Shown one piece after another: positions 35,883 to 45,736 of a DNA stretch of 64,000 nucleotides (position 1 is its first letter; each line of letters opens with the position of its first letter). Source of the stretch: Methylomonas koyamae. Lineage in GTDB: Bacteria > Pseudomonadota > Gammaproteobacteria > Methylococcales > Methylomonadaceae. The notes under the pieces are model-generated. The model had not been told where the DNA came from and made no database searches. It worked only from the letters and a program-made list of their open reading frames with translations. The translations under genes and the position numbers were made by a program. Location of the stretch: positions 23,702 through 87,701 of the forward strand of contig NZ_LUUK01000155.1 of assembly GCF_001644025.1 (NCBI RefSeq), read 5' to 3'.

Positions 35883-37199
35883 ATGCCACAACCGCCCGCT
35901 TTCGTTTCCTGGTTCCGCCAATCGTCGCCCTACATTCACGCCCACCGGCGCCGCACCTTCGTGATTTTCTTCGGCGGCAACGCGGTCGGCGAACCGGAAT
36001 TCGACAATCTGATCCACGATTTTGCGTTGCTGCGCAGCTTGGGCGTGCGGCTGGTGTTGGTGCATGGCATCCGCCAGCAGATCGACGAGCGGCTGGCCGA
36101 ACGCGGCGATACGCCGAAGTTTCATCACCATCTGCGCATCACCGACGCGACTACCTTGCAATACGTCAAGCAAGCCGCCGGTCTGGTGCGGGTCGAAATC
36201 GAAGCCTTGCTGTCGATGGGTGTGTCCGGTTCGCCGATGGCCGGCGCCAAGATTCGGGTCGCGTCGGGCAATTTCGTCACCGCCCGGCCGCTGGGCGTGC
36301 TGGACGGCATCGATTATTGCTATACCGGCAAGGTGCGGCGCATCGACAACGAGGCGATTCACCAGCAGCTCGATCAACACAATGTCGTGCTGATTTCGCC
36401 GATCGGTTATTCGCCGAGCGGCGAGGTGTTCAATTTGGCGGCCGAGGAAGTCGCCACCGAGGTCGCCATCGCCTTGCAAGCCGATAAATTGATTCTGTTG
36501 ACCGAACAAGACTGCTTATCGCCGGACGAACAGCGACCGCTGCCGCAACTGACGACGACTCAGGCCGAGGAATTATTGGAAACCCATCCGGATTTCCCTG
36601 CCACGTTGGCCCGCTCGCTACGCGCGGCGGTGCAAAGCTGCCGGCAAGGCGTGCAACGGGCGCATTTGATCAACCGCCACGTGGACGGTGCCTTGTTGCT
36701 GGAGTTGTTTACCCGCGACGGCGTCGGTACGCTGGTCAGTTCGACCGCTTTCGAAACCATCCGGCCGGCGGCGCTGGACGACATCGCCGGCATCATGGAA
36801 TTGATCAAACCGTTGGAGGCCGAGGGCGTGCTGGTCAAGCGTTCGCGGGAGAAACTGGAAATGCGGATCGGCGATTACATCGTCATCGAGCGCGACGGCC
36901 TGATCATCGGTTGTACCGCCTTCCACGCAATGGACGACGGCAACAGCGCCGAAATCGCCTGTCTGGCGGTACATCCGGACTACCGGCGCGGCGCACGCGG
37001 CAACAGCTTGCTGGAGTATTTGTCCGCCAAGGCCAAGACCGAAGCGGTCAAGCGCTTGTTCGTGCGCAGCACCCAAACCGTGCATTGGTTCGTCGAACGC
37101 GGTTTTAGCCCGTGCGAACTCGGCGATCTGCCGGACGCGATGCGCGACGGCTACAACTACCGGCGCAATTCCAAGTTGCTGGTCAAGGACATCGTATAA
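35883..37199 (+). CDS. argA: N-acetylglutamate synthase
   Basis: A 438-residue ArgA. The N-terminal amino-acid-kinase-like domain (about 1-285) begins with FVSWFRQSSPYIHAHRRRTFVIFFGGNAV and contains LVLVHGIRQQID. The C-terminal GNAT domain (295-438) has the acetyl-CoA site in LAVHPDYRRGARGNSLLEYL. It catalyses the first step of arginine synthesis, acetylating glutamate. The kinase-like domain carries feedback inhibition by arginine in this family. argG lies 7 kb downstream on the other strand. Confidence 0.96.
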   Translation: MPQPPAFVSWFRQSSPYIHAHRRRTFVIFFGGNAVGEPEFDNLIHDFALLRSLGVRLVLVHGIRQQIDERLAERGDTPKFHHHLRITDATTLQYVKQAAGLVRVEIEALLSMGVSGSPMAGAKIRVASGNFVTARPLGVLDGIDYCYTGKVRRIDNEAIHQQLDQHNVVLISPIGYSPSGEVFNLAAEEVATEVAIALQADKLILLTEQDCLSPDEQRPLPQLTTTQAEELLETHPDFPATLARSLRAAVQSCRQGVQRAHLINRHVDGALLLELFTRDGVGTLVSSTAFETIRPAALDDIAGIMELIKPLEAEGVLVKRSREKLEMRIGDYIVIERDGLIIGCTAFHAMDDGNSAEIACLAVHPDYRRGARGNSLLEYLSAKAKTEAVKRLFVRSTQTVHWFVERGFSPCELGDLPDAMRDGYNYRRNSKLLVKDIV

Positions 37200-37200
37200 T
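37195..37200 (+). promoter_or_regulatory. TATAAT hexamer before the Nudix gene
   Basis: A perfect -10 hexamer overlaps the argA stop region and lies 36 nt before the Nudix ATG. No good -35 is seen at 16-18 nt spacing, so promoter activity is only possible. Confidence 0.3.
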
Positions 37201-37236
37201 CGGGGCTTTATCCGGATTGAGATTTAGGGAAACCGC

Positions 37237-37689
37237 ATGCTGGACAAACAAGCGTTCTTGAATGTCGTCGATCTGACACCGCTGGTGTCGATCGATTTGG
37301 TGATTCGTTCGGAAACGAACGCGATCTTGATGGGCGAACGCCTCAACGAACCGGCGGCCGGCTATTGGTTCGTGCCCGGCGGCCGAATTTTCAAAAACGA
37401 AACCTTGGAACAGGCCTTCCGACGGATTACGCGGGCCGAACTCGGTATCGAGCTGGAGATTGAGCAAGGTCAATTGCTCGGCGGCTTCACGCATCTGTAC
37501 GACACCAACTTCGCCAAGACCCCCGGCATCGGTACGCATTACGTGGTATTAGCCTACCAATTAAGGCTACCGCTATCGCTGGACCAGTTGCCCAGCGCGC
37601 AACACTCGGGCTACCGCTGGCTGGGCGAACACGACGACTTGAGCCGGGTTCACGCCAACAGCCTCGCCTATTTCCCTTACTTGCGCTAA
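37237..37689 (+). CDS. gmm: GDP-mannose mannosyl hydrolase-like Nudix protein
   Basis: A 150-residue Nudix enzyme of the GDP-mannose mannosyl hydrolase type. It shows LIRSETNAILMGERLNEPAAGYWFVPGG-like order (the GxWFVPGGRI motif), NETLEQAFRRITRAELGIEL in place of a canonical Nudix box, with its second Glu replaced as in Gmm, and GGFTHLYDTNF. It would hydrolyse GDP-mannose or GDP-glucose to GDP and sugar. It is followed directly by cpdA. No polysaccharide cluster is nearby. Confidence 0.85.
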   Translation: MLDKQAFLNVVDLTPLVSIDLVIRSETNAILMGERLNEPAAGYWFVPGGRIFKNETLEQAFRRITRAELGIELEIEQGQLLGGFTHLYDTNFAKTPGIGTHYVVLAYQLRLPLSLDQLPSAQHSGYRWLGEHDDLSRVHANSLAYFPYLR

Positions 37690-38475
37690 ATGAGCACCGC
37701 CAAAGTCCTGCAACTGACCGACCTGCATCTGCGCGCCGCGGCCGGCGGGACAATGTTGGGCGTCGATACCGAATTTTATTTCCGGGAAACCTTGAAGCGG
37801 GCGATGACCGCGCACGGACCGTTCGACTTGATCCTGCTGACCGGCGATCTGACCCAAGACCCCTGCCCCGACAGCTACCAACGGCTGGCCGGCATCCTGG
37901 CCGCCAGCGACACGCCTTGCCTGTGCTTGCCCGGCAACCATGACGACCCGGATTTGATGCGGCTATGGCTGGCGGGCGGCAGTGTCGATTGCGGGAGGAG
38001 GATAGCCTTGCCGGGCTGGCAGATCATCGCGCTGAATAGTCGAAAACCCGGCAGTCCGGCCGGCTTGCTGACGGAGCCGGAACTGGCCGAAGCGGCCGCG
38101 CTGTTGGCGGCGAACCCGGAACCGGCGTTATTGGCGGTCCACCACCACACATTGCCCTGCGGCAGTCCATGGATGGACCGAATGAAAATCGAGAACGGCG
38201 ACGCGTTGATCGAATTGACCGCCCGTTTCCGGCAAATCAAGGCGGTGACCTGCGGTCACGTACACCAGCTATTCGAAGCGGATCGCGCGGGGGTGAGATG
38301 GTTGGGGATGCCGGCGACTTGTTTTCAATTCAAACCGGGCGCCGATAAGTTGGAACTGGACCCGCTGCCGCCGGGTTATCGGATGTTCGAGCTGAGCGAC
38401 AACGGCGAATTTTCGTCAGATTGCCATCGGCTGGACATCGAGCAACCGGGACTGGAATTGCAGGCCGATTATTAG
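37690..38475 (+). CDS. cpdA: 3',5'-cyclic-AMP phosphodiesterase (CpdA-like)
   Basis: A 261-residue calcineurin-like metallophosphoesterase. The metal-site motifs are in order: [43 protein letters not shown] and [12 protein letters not shown]. The order, spacing and the PCGSPWMD element fit CpdA, which hydrolyses cAMP to AMP. It abuts the Nudix gene stop with no gap. With cyaA (21157) the window encodes both arms of cAMP turnover. Confidence 0.92.
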   Translation: MSTAKVLQLTDLHLRAAAGGTMLGVDTEFYFRETLKRAMTAHGPFDLILLTGDLTQDPCPDSYQRLAGILAASDTPCLCLPGNHDDPDLMRLWLAGGSVDCGRRIALPGWQIIALNSRKPGSPAGLLTEPELAEAAALLAANPEPALLAVHHHTLPCGSPWMDRMKIENGDALIELTARFRQIKAVTCGHVHQLFEADRAGVRWLGMPATCFQFKPGADKLELDPLPPGYRMFELSDNGEFSSDCHRLDIEQPGLELQADY

Positions 38476-38999
38476 CCTGCCAGCAAACGGCCGGATAAAT
38501 AGCCTTCGGCATTGATGCCGACATCGTTGGCCACCAGCAACGCGCCCAACTCGTCCAAGGCCCGCCGATAGACGCGACGCTTGAAATACACGACGTCCTT
38601 CATTGGATACCAGTACTCGACCCATTTCCAGTTGTCGAATTCTTGCTTGTGGCCGCAATCGAAACGCACCAAGGACTCGTCGCTCATCAACTTCAGGATG
38701 AACCAAATCTGCTTTTGTCCTATGCACAAGGGTGTCGAGTTTTTGCGGACATAGCGATCCGGCAGCCTGTAACGCAACCAGTAGCGGGTTCGCCCCAACA
38801 AATGCACATGTTCGGCGCGCAAGCCGGTTTCCTCCCACAACTCCCGATACATCGCGGTTTCCGGATCTTCGTTGCCGTCGATGCCTCCTTGCGGAAACTG
38901 CCAGGAATTGGCTCCCTTGCGCTTAGCCCAGAACACGCGACCCTCGTCATTGCAAAGGATAATCCCGACATTCGGCCGGTATCCTTTCGAGTCTATCAT
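38472..38999 (-). CDS. rppH: RNA pyrophosphohydrolase
   Basis: A 175-residue RppH. It begins [27 protein letters not shown] and has the Rpp[28 protein letters not shown]udix box. Also typical are [24 protein letters not shown] and [25 protein letters not shown]. It removes pyrophosphate from 5'-triphosphate RNA, which starts decay by RNase E. It converges on cpdA with a 4-nt overlap. Confidence 0.96.
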   Translation of the reverse strand: MIDSKGYRPNVGIILCNDEGRVFWAKRKGANSWQFPQGGIDGNEDPETAMYRELWEETGLRAEHVHLLGRTRYWLRYRLPDRYVRKNSTPLCIGQKQIWFILKLMSDESLVRFDCGHKQEFDNWKWVEYWYPMKDVVYFKRRVYRRALDELGALLVANDVGINAEGYLSGRLLAG

Positions 39000-39151
39000 G
39001 TCAAAAAACCTGTATGATTTGCCGCCCGGTTACCGATGGTGAAATGCTAAAATCGGCAACCGGCGATCATGAATTAATGACGCAATTGTTCCATAAATAG
39101 GCAGCCGACGCTACCGGCGGCCGTTTTTTTCTTTATCAAGACGGGAAGGCC

Positions 39152-39805
39152 GTGAGCTTAGCGATATTCGATCTGGACAACACGCTGATCGCCGACGACA
39201 GCGATTTCTTGTGGGGACAATTTTTGGTGGACGCCGGCATCGTCGACAAGGACCACTACGAACAAGCCAACCAGAAATTCTACGAAGACTACAAGCACGG
39301 CACGCTGGACATCGTCGAGTTTTTGCATTTCTCGCTGGCGCCGCTGGCCTGCCACGAACCGGCCCAGCTCTACCGCTGGCGGGAAGAATTCGTCGAAACG
39401 CTGATCAAGCCGATTATGTTGGATGCCGCCCACGAGCTGGTGGAACGGCACCGCGCCGCAGGCGATACCTTGCTGGTGATTACCGCGACCAACCGTTTCG
39501 TGACCGAACCTATCGTCAAGCTCTACGGCATCGACAACCTGCTGGCGACGACGCCGGAAATGAAGGACGGCCGCTATACCGGCCGCTTTAACGGTACGCC
39601 GTGTTTTCAACAAGGCAAGGTCACGCTACTACAACAGTGGCTGGCCGAATCGGGCGAATCCATGCTCGGCAGCCACTTTTACAGCGACTCACACAACGAT
39701 TTGCCGCTGTTGAATCTGGTGGAGCGGCCGGTGGCCGTCGACCCAGACCCAAAATTGCGCCTGGCCGCCGAGCAAGCCCATTGGCCCGTCATCAGCTTGC
39801 GATAG
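39152..39805 (+). CDS. HAD-IB family phosphatase (SerB-like)
   Basis: A 217-residue haloacid-dehalogenase hydrolase starting at a GTG after a GGGAAGG site. Motif I is FDLDNTLIADDSDFLWGQFLVDAGIVD, motif II is ITATNRFV and motif III with IV is FYSDSHNDLPLLNLV. The cap and length match the HAD-IB group close to phosphoserine phosphatase. The physiological substrate is not clear; a histidinol- or phosphoserine-phosphatase activity has been shown for relatives. Confidence 0.9.
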   Translation: MSLAIFDLDNTLIADDSDFLWGQFLVDAGIVDKDHYEQANQKFYEDYKHGTLDIVEFLHFSLAPLACHEPAQLYRWREEFVETLIKPIMLDAAHELVERHRAAGDTLLVITATNRFVTEPIVKLYGIDNLLATTPEMKDGRYTGRFNGTPCFQQGKVTLLQQWLAESGESMLGSHFYSDSHNDLPLLNLVERPVAVDPDPKLRLAAEQAHWPVISLR

Positions 39806-39843
39806 GCGCCGCACGCCACCGACAAGTTAATATTGAATCGCTC

Positions 39844-40074
39844 TTATTTTTTCTGTATAAAGAACACCTGTTTATCAACTTCCCTGATGATTTTCAGCGG
39901 GATATGCCCGGCTTGATCGATATAGACACCGAAATCCAGATGAGCAGCCGGATCGGTGGCAATCACCTTGACGACCGCGCCACTGTCGATTTCCATAATC
40001 GCTTTCTTGAGCCTCAACAGCGGTAACGGACATTGTAATCCGCTGGCATCGACTTCCAGATCAAATTTAATCAT
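39844..40074 (-). CDS. TusA-family sulfurtransferase
   Basis: A 76-residue TusA/SirA-like protein. The catalytic Cys lies in DASGLQCPLPLLRLKKAI (CPxP motif). The C-terminal half (GAVVKVIATDPAAHLDFGVYIDQAGH) has the TDPAAxxDF element. It carries persulfide sulfur in tRNA thiolation or sulfur metabolism. It is divergent from cysG. Whether it serves tRNA or another sulfur path is open. Confidence 0.9.
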   Translation of the reverse strand: MIKFDLEVDASGLQCPLPLLRLKKAIMEIDSGAVVKVIATDPAAHLDFGVYIDQAGHIPLKIIREVDKQVFFIQKK

Positions 40075-40147
40075 AACTCACGCGACTCGCTCGCCGTTTA
40101 ATTAATAATTACCATAATATCCCACACCACACCGCGAAAATCGAGCC

Positions 40148-41539
40148 ATGGAGTACTTCCCGCTGTTTTTAAACCTGAAGAATCAACCTTGTCTGGTGGT
40201 CGGCGCAGGCGGCGTCGCGGCCCGAAAAATCGAGCTGCTGCGCAAGGCTGGTGCTCGAATCACGGTGGTTGCCGTCGAAATTAGCGCGGATGTCATTGGC
40301 ATCGGCGACCTCGAATTACACCACAAACCCTTTGCCGCCGCCGACGTGGACGGTGCGCGTCTGGTGATTTCGGCAACCAACGACCGCGCCACCAACGAAG
40401 TGGTCGCCAAGGCAGCCAACGCACGCGGAATTCCGGTCAACGTGGTCGACAATCCGGATTTGTGCAGCTTCATTTTCCCGGCCATCGTCGACCGCTCGCC
40501 GCTAACGATAGCGATCTCGTCCGGCGGCGTTTCGCCGGTGTTGGCGCGCTTGCTTCGCGCCAAGGTCGAAACCGCCATTCCCGCTGCCTACGGCCGGCTG
40601 GCGACCTTCGCCGAACGTTTTCGACAAACGGTCAAACAACATTTGCCGGACACCAACCGCCGTCGGATGTTTTGGGAAAGTGTCTTGCAAGGCCCCATCG
40701 CCGAATTAGTGTTTGCCGACCGGATCGACGAAGCCGAATCCCGCCTCAACGAAAGCTTGGCCGCCGATTCTACCCAGTCTCCGCGCGGCGAAGTCTATTT
40801 GATCGGCGCCGGCCCCGGCGACCCGGACTTATTGACCTTCCGCGCTCTGCGGTTGATGCAACAGGCCGACGTGGTCGTTTACGACCGACTGGTCTCGGCC
40901 GAGATTCTGGAAATGGCCCGCCGCGACGCCGACAAAATCTATGTCGGCAAACAGCGTAACAATCACAGTTTGCCACAGGAAGACATCAACGCCTTGCTCG
41001 CGCAACTGGCGTTACAAGGCAAGCGGGTGGCCCGCTTGAAAGGCGGCGATCCGTTTATCTTCGGGCGCGGCGGCGAGGAAATCGAAACGCTGATGCAGCA
41101 AGGCATCCAGTTCCAAGTAGTTCCGGGCATCACCGCCGCCGCTGGCTGTGCCAGTTATGCCGGCATTCCGCTGACCCACCGCGATCACGCCCAGTCGTGC
41201 ACCTTCGTCACCGGCCACCTTAAGGACGGTAACATCAATCTGAACTGGCGCCAGCTTGCCACACCAAATCAAACCATCGTCATCTACATGGGTTTGGTCG
41301 GCTTGGATGTGATTTGCCGTTCGCTGATAGAACACGGCTGCCCGCCGGATCATCCGATCGCCATCGTCCAACAAGGCACCACCCGTCATCAACGGGTATT
41401 GACCGGCACGTTGAGCAATATGCCCGCGCGAGTAGAAGCCGCCGAATTCAAAGCTCCGACGCTGATTATCGTCGGCAGCGTCGTCACATTGCGGGAAAAA
41501 TTGCAATGGTTCCACCCCGCAGCGACGCGGGATGCGTGA
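40148..41539 (+). CDS. cysG: Siroheme synthase (trifunctional)
   Basis: A 463-residue fused CysG. N-terminal precorrin-2 dehydrogenase/ferrochelatase: [31 protein letters not shown] (NAD site) and [33 protein letters not shown]-terminal uroporphyrinogen III methyltransferase from about residue 215: [34 protein letters not shown] and [16 protein letters not shown]. It makes siroheme for sulfite and nitrite reductases. Its start lies 73 nt from the divergent tusA start. Confidence 0.97.
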   Translation: MEYFPLFLNLKNQPCLVVGAGGVAARKIELLRKAGARITVVAVEISADVIGIGDLELHHKPFAAADVDGARLVISATNDRATNEVVAKAANARGIPVNVVDNPDLCSFIFPAIVDRSPLTIAISSGGVSPVLARLLRAKVETAIPAAYGRLATFAERFRQTVKQHLPDTNRRRMFWESVLQGPIAELVFADRIDEAESRLNESLAADSTQSPRGEVYLIGAGPGDPDLLTFRALRLMQQADVVVYDRLVSAEILEMARRDADKIYVGKQRNNHSLPQEDINALLAQLALQGKRVARLKGGDPFIFGRGGEEIETLMQQGIQFQVVPGITAAAGCASYAGIPLTHRDHAQSCTFVTGHLKDGNINLNWRQLATPNQTIVIYMGLVGLDVICRSLIEHGCPPDHPIAIVQQGTTRHQRVLTGTLSNMPARVEAAEFKAPTLIIVGSVVTLREKLQWFHPAATRDA

Positions 41540-41726
41540 AAAAATCCCGAATTCAGCGGAAATTAAGTTTTCGTTGGAAGAATCGCCGCGCAAGCCGACT
41601 CGGAGCGGCTTTCGCGGTGAAAATTGATTGAATTTTCCGGCGAAACTCCCTATCCTTTACCGGCTTGATTTCCCAGGAGCTGTATTGCCAATGCAGTTCT
41701 TTTTTTAATCACAACGAGAGAACACA

Positions 41727-42062
41727 ATGAAAAAATCATTCGTTTTTACCGTAGGTGCGGCATTAATCGCTCTGAGCGGTCAAGTAGCGGCTAACGAACA
41801 AGAAGAAATCGGTGCAAAAATCTACGAGCGCGCTTTTGGCCGTGGTTGCGGCGCTTGCCACGACATCTCATCCAACCCACAACTGAAAGAACTGATCAAA
41901 GCCGGCAAACTGCCTAAAGATCAATTCACGAAAGTGGTAAAAGAAGGCAAAAACGGCATGCCCAAAGCAACTGCGGCGATTATGGAAGTTGGTCCAGTCA
42001 AAAAAGCAGGTTACACCGAAGATCAAGCCATCGACGCGATCTACGCCTATCTGAGCAAATAA
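41727..42062 (+). CDS. Class I c-type cytochrome
   Basis: A 111-residue periplasmic cytochrome. The signal peptide is MKKSFVFTVGAALIALSGQVAA. Heme attaches at CGACH (residues 41-45), and the Met ligand is likely in KNGMPKAT. The C-terminus (YTEDQAIDAIYAYLSK) is the usual final helix of small class I cytochromes. It is a soluble electron carrier; its partner is not known. A GAGAGAAC site precedes the ATG and a strong terminator follows. Confidence 0.92.
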   Translation: MKKSFVFTVGAALIALSGQVAANEQEEIGAKIYERAFGRGCGACHDISSNPQLKELIKAGKLPKDQFTKVVKEGKNGMPKATAAIMEVGPVKKAGYTEDQAIDAIYAYLSK

Positions 42063-42080
42063 GTTCAAGCTCCAAGGCGA

Positions 42081-42117
42081 AAAAAAGCCGCCTCTCCGTT
42101 AGGAAGGCGGCTTTTTT
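42081..42117 (+). terminator. Rho-independent terminator after the cytochrome gene
   Basis: AAAAAAGCCGCCT (42081-42093) pairs perfectly with AGGCGGCTTTTTT (42105-42117) around an 11-nt loop. The T-tract makes it a clear terminator for the cytochrome; the A-tract on the other side could make it work in both directions, also ending the minus-strand gene at 42158. Confidence 0.93.
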
Positions 42118-42157
42118 GTGTGCCGAGTTTATTACCTAGTCTGTTTTAGGCGCGCGT

Positions 42158-42787
42158 TCAGTCCCGACTCAAATAATGACGAGCACTCTGCCGATACGAC
42201 GGCAAACGCCGACGGCCGCGCAGCCAGACACCAGCCACCGCCGCGATCATCAAGCCACAGGATACGAAGGTTAGATAGATCAAATCCTTGATGTCTTCCA
42301 GCTCTTGAACCAATACCTGATTGACGACAAGCGCTTCGCCGGGCTTGGCCGAAGCCGCGTCGCCCGAGCCGGAATACGAGGCCAGAATTTTTACGTCACC
42401 CTTCAGATCGCGTATCGTATCCAAGGAATCGGCGACGCTCCCGCGCTTGATGTTGTCTTCCAACGAGCGCAGTTTGCTCTCGATCGAACCACTGACCAAG
42501 CCGAAAAGTTGGCCTTTCAACGCGCTGATTTCGGCCGATAACGCCGGGTTTTGGGTGGCATAGGCCATCGAAACGGCCTGGTTTTTCTGAATCTCGTTCA
42601 GCAGATTTTGTCTAGGCAACAAAACCAAACCCAATAAAAAAACCGCTGCCGTCAACGCCGTCACCAGCATTAACAGAAAGCGGTTTGCCTTGATTAGCGC
42701 CTGATCCCGGTGAGCACCAGGCAAGTAGACAATAGCGTGCTTGTCGGTATTGGCATCATCCGGATTAATCTCAGGCATATCGCTCAT
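42158..42787 (-). CDS. Hypothetical membrane protein with coiled coil
   Basis: A 209-residue protein with two membrane helices (about 36-56, FLLMLVTALTAAVFLLGLVLL, and 172-192, YLTFVSCGLMIAAVAGVWL). Between them is a helical, probably coiled-coil domain (NEIQKNQAV ... IESKLRSLEDNIKRGSVADSLDTIRDLKGDVKI). The N-terminus is acidic and cytoplasmic. I do not recognise a named family. Its topology recalls membrane-anchored scaffolding or chemotaxis-linked proteins, but no partner gene is adjacent. Confidence 0.8.
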   Translation of the reverse strand: MSDMPEINPDDANTDKHAIVYLPGAHRDQALIKANRFLLMLVTALTAAVFLLGLVLLPRQNLLNEIQKNQAVSMAYATQNPALSAEISALKGQLFGLVSGSIESKLRSLEDNIKRGSVADSLDTIRDLKGDVKILASYSGSGDAASAKPGEALVVNQVLVQELEDIKDLIYLTFVSCGLMIAAVAGVWLRGRRRLPSYRQSARHYLSRD

Positions 42788-42903
42788 TATTGTTCTAGTG
42801 TGCTAATCGGGAAGCTTAGTACCGACCTGGCAAACTTCGCCGTCAGCCTATCCCGGCATTATACAAGCTTCGCCAAAAATGTCCCGCATTTAACCGGTTG
42901 CAC

Positions 42904-44115
42904 TCAACGCGCCTTTTTCGCCGCGATTCGCATCCGCAACGCATTCAATTTGATAAAGCCTTCGGCATCTTTTTGGTTGTAAGCGCCGCCGTCTTCTTCG
43001 AAGGTGGCAATGTTTTCGTCGAACAGACTGTCGGTGTCCGACGCACGGCCGACCACGATGACATTGCCCTTATACAGCTTCACGCGCACCTTGCCGTTGA
43101 CGCGGACTTGCGAGGCGTCGATCATCGTTTGCAGCATCGCCCGCTCGGGACTCCACCAATAGCCGTTGTAAATCAACGACGCATAACGCGGCATCAGTTC
43201 ATCCTTTAAATGCGCCACTTCTCGGTCCAAGGTCAGCGATTCGATCGCCCGGTGAGCTTTTAACATCACGGTGCCGGCCGGGGTCTCGTAACAGCCGCGC
43301 GACTTCATGCCGACGTAACGGTTCTCGACGATGTCCAAGCGGCCGATACCATTAGCGCCGCCGATTTGATTCAACTTTTCCATCACCTGATGCGGGGTGT
43401 GCGGAACGTCGTCAATGGCGACGATATCGCCCTGTTTATAGGTCAGCTCGATATAGGTCGCTTGGTCTGGAGCATTTTCAGGCGACACGGTCCAACGCCA
43501 CATATCTTCTTCCGGCTCGGTCCACGGATTTTCCAAAATGCGGCCTTCATAGGAAATATGCAGCGAGTTGGCATCCATCGAGTAAGGCGAGGTTTTACCT
43601 TTTTTCATTTCAACCGAAATACCGTGACTCTCGGCATAGGCCAACAGTTTTTGACGGGAATTCAAATCCCATTCCCGCCACGGCGCGATGATTTTAATGT
43701 CCGGGCGTAGCGCGTAGGCACCCAACTCGAAACGAACTTGATCGTTGCCCTTGCCGGTCGCGCCGTGAGAAATCGTATCCGCGCCGGTTTCGTTGGCGAT
43801 TTCGATCAAACGCTTGGCAATCAGCGGCCGGGCAATCGAGGTGCCGAGCAAATACTCGCCCTCGTAAATCGTGTTGGCGCGGAACATTGGAAACACGAAG
43901 TCGCGCGCGAATTCCTCGCGCAAATCGTCGATGTAGATTTCCTTAATGCCGGCCGCTTGCGCTTTCGCCCGCGCCGGCTCCAACTCCTCGCCTTGGCCGA
44001 TGTCGGCGGTGAACGTGACGACCTCGCATTGATAAACGTCTTGCAACCATCTCAGGATGACCGAGGTATCCAAGCCGCCCGAATAGGCCAATACCACTTT
44101 TTTAACTTCCGACAT
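42904..44115 (-). CDS. argG: Argininosuccinate synthase
   Basis: A 403-residue ArgG. The ATP-binding loop AYSGGLDTS (about 9-17), the citrulline/aspartate-binding region ([15 protein letters not shown]) and the end ([20 protein letters not shown]) are all present. I chose the ATG at 44113-44115; an ATG at 44134-44136 would lie only about 7 nt from the predicted transcript start. It joins citrulline and aspartate using ATP in arginine synthesis. Confidence 0.97.
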   Translation of the reverse strand: MSEVKKVVLAYSGGLDTSVILRWLQDVYQCEVVTFTADIGQGEELEPARAKAQAAGIKEIYIDDLREEFARDFVFPMFRANTIYEGEYLLGTSIARPLIAKRLIEIANETGADTISHGATGKGNDQVRFELGAYALRPDIKIIAPWREWDLNSRQKLLAYAESHGISVEMKKGKTSPYSMDANSLHISYEGRILENPWTEPEEDMWRWTVSPENAPDQATYIELTYKQGDIVAIDDVPHTPHQVMEKLNQIGGANGIGRLDIVENRYVGMKSRGCYETPAGTVMLKAHRAIESLTLDREVAHLKDELMPRYASLIYNGYWWSPERAMLQTMIDASQVRVNGKVRVKLYKGNVIVVGRASDTDSLFDENIATFEEDGGAYNQKDAEGFIKLNALRMRIAAKKAR

Positions 44116-44150
44116 TGCGTTCTTACCTGTACCCATTGAAAAATGGCCGG

Positions 44151-44159
44151 ATTATACCA
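44151..44159 (-). promoter_or_regulatory. Extended -10 promoter of argG
   Basis: On the minus strand TGGTATAAT fits the extended -10 consensus TGnTATAAT perfectly. It overlaps the 3' end of waaA and would give a leader of about 28 nt before the argG ATG at 44115. The -35 position has no good match, as expected for extended -10 promoters. Confidence 0.6.
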
Positions 44160-45441
44160 AAAATCGGCCAGCCGCCGATTCGGCCAGCCCGGCGGCCAAC
44201 AACTCGACCAGCCGTTCGGTCGCCCCCTGATTGGCTTGCACAAAGTCTCGAGCCCGCTCGGCCATCGCGCGACCGGAAGCCGTGTCGCGATATAAGGCCA
44301 ACACCGCAGCTCCAAGCGCCTCGGCCTCGGCGCATTGGCGTGCGGCGCCTACCGCCAACATTCGGTCGGCGATTTCCTGAAAATTGAACATCCAAGGGCC
44401 GAACACTACCGGCGTGCCGATCGCGGCGGGCTCCAACACGTTATGACCGCCAACCTCGACTAGACTGCCGCCGACGAACGCCGCATCGGCGGCCGCATAC
44501 AATAATTTCAATTCGCCCATGCTGTCGCCAATGTAAACGTCGGTGTCCGTCCCGCACGCCAGTCCGGAACTGCGCATCAAGACTTTCAGGCCTTGAGTTT
44601 CGCACAGTTTTTGGACCACGCCGAAGCGCTCCGGATGGCGCGGCACGATCATTAACAGTAGCGCCGGCATCGCAGCTTTCAGGCGCCGATACTGCGCCAA
44701 CAGCATATCTTCCTCGCCGGCATGCGTGCTGGCGGCTATCCATACCCAACGTCCGGCGAATGCCGACGCTTTCAAGGCGTTACCCGCCGCCAGGGTGTTG
44801 GGATCGACGGTGACGTCGAATTTCACGTTGCCGACCACCCGAACTTGGCTGGATCGGGCTCCGATTTCGACGAAGCGTTCGCCATCCTCGGCGGTTTGCA
44901 CCGCGATCGTGTCGATACAGGCCAGGGCCGGCCAGATCAGGCTGGGAATTTTCAGATAGGCGCGCGACGATCTTGCCGACAAACGGGCATTGACGAGAAA
45001 CAGCGGCACCTCGCGAGCACGGCACTCGGCAAACAGATTGGGCCACAGCTCCTTCTCCATGAATACCGCCAGACTCGGCCGGAACCGCTGGAAGAACCGC
45101 GCGACGACCCAGGGTAAGTCGTAGGGCAAATACACGTGCTCGACGCGATCGCCTAATACCGCGATCACTCTAGCGGAGCCGGTCGGCGTCGTCGTCGTTA
45201 CCAAGACCGGCAATTGAGGGAACTTGGTCAGCAAACACTGGATCAGCGGAAACGCCGCTTCGGCCTCGCCGACCGAGACGGCATGAAACCAGATTCCGCC
45301 GCCACGGACCGGCCCACAATAAATTCCCAAGCGTTCCCGCCAGCGCAAGCGATAGGCCGGCGCCTTGATTCCCCGCCAATACAGTCGCAGCAAAATCACT
45401 GGCAACAATAAACCGAATAAACACGTATAGATGCGACGCAT
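44152..45441 (-). CDS. waaA: Kdo transferase (lipid A)
   Basis: A 429-residue 3-deoxy-D-manno-octulosonic acid transferase. An N-terminal membrane anchor (RIYTCLFGLLLPVILLRLYWRG) is followed by the GT-B fold with WFHAVSVGEAEAAFPL (catalytic Glu), LVTTTTPTGSARV, MEKELWPNLFAEC, NARLSARSSRAY and, in the C-terminal half, GDSMGELKLLYAAADAAFVGGSLVEVGGHNVLEPA. It adds Kdo to lipid IVA on the inner membrane. It is upstream of argG in the same direction. Confidence 0.96.
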   Translation of the reverse strand: MRRIYTCLFGLLLPVILLRLYWRGIKAPAYRLRWRERLGIYCGPVRGGGIWFHAVSVGEAEAAFPLIQCLLTKFPQLPVLVTTTTPTGSARVIAVLGDRVEHVYLPYDLPWVVARFFQRFRPSLAVFMEKELWPNLFAECRAREVPLFLVNARLSARSSRAYLKIPSLIWPALACIDTIAVQTAEDGERFVEIGARSSQVRVVGNVKFDVTVDPNTLAAGNALKASAFAGRWVWIAASTHAGEEDMLLAQYRRLKAAMPALLLMIVPRHPERFGVVQKLCETQGLKVLMRSSGLACGTDTDVYIGDSMGELKLLYAAADAAFVGGSLVEVGGHNVLEPAAIGTPVVFGPWMFNFQEIADRMLAVGAARQCAEAEALGAAVLALYRDTASGRAMAERARDFVQANQGATERLVELLAAGLAESAAGRFLV

Positions 45442-45520
45442 ATTTAGGACTGGGGTTGGCTAAGGGTTGCCACGAAAGTCACCGGAGCAGTCACACAATC
45501 CGATGTCGGAACGCGGCCAA

Positions 45521-45542
45521 TCGCGGCTAAAGCCGCTCCCAC
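45521..45542. repeat. Dispersed 22-bp repeat, copy 2
   Basis: Identical to 35782-35803 over 22 bp, with the hairpin-forming core GCGGCTAAAGCCGC. It lies in the otherwise empty 295-bp gap between waaA and the Dabb lipoprotein gene. Confidence 0.75.
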
Positions 45543-45736
45543 GCCACTGACTTTCATTTGCCGGGGCGATGCAGCGGTTTCATGATCGTCAGGTAAACCA
45601 CTCGTTTCCCGACTTTTGCGGCGAGGTGCGGTCCGGTTCGCCGAAAAGTTGCGCGGGCTTGCGCCGAACACGTGGGACGCAAGCCGTCGCCGAATCGGCG
45701 TGAACGGCAAAGCGAGGGTTAACTCGTCAGCCAGCG

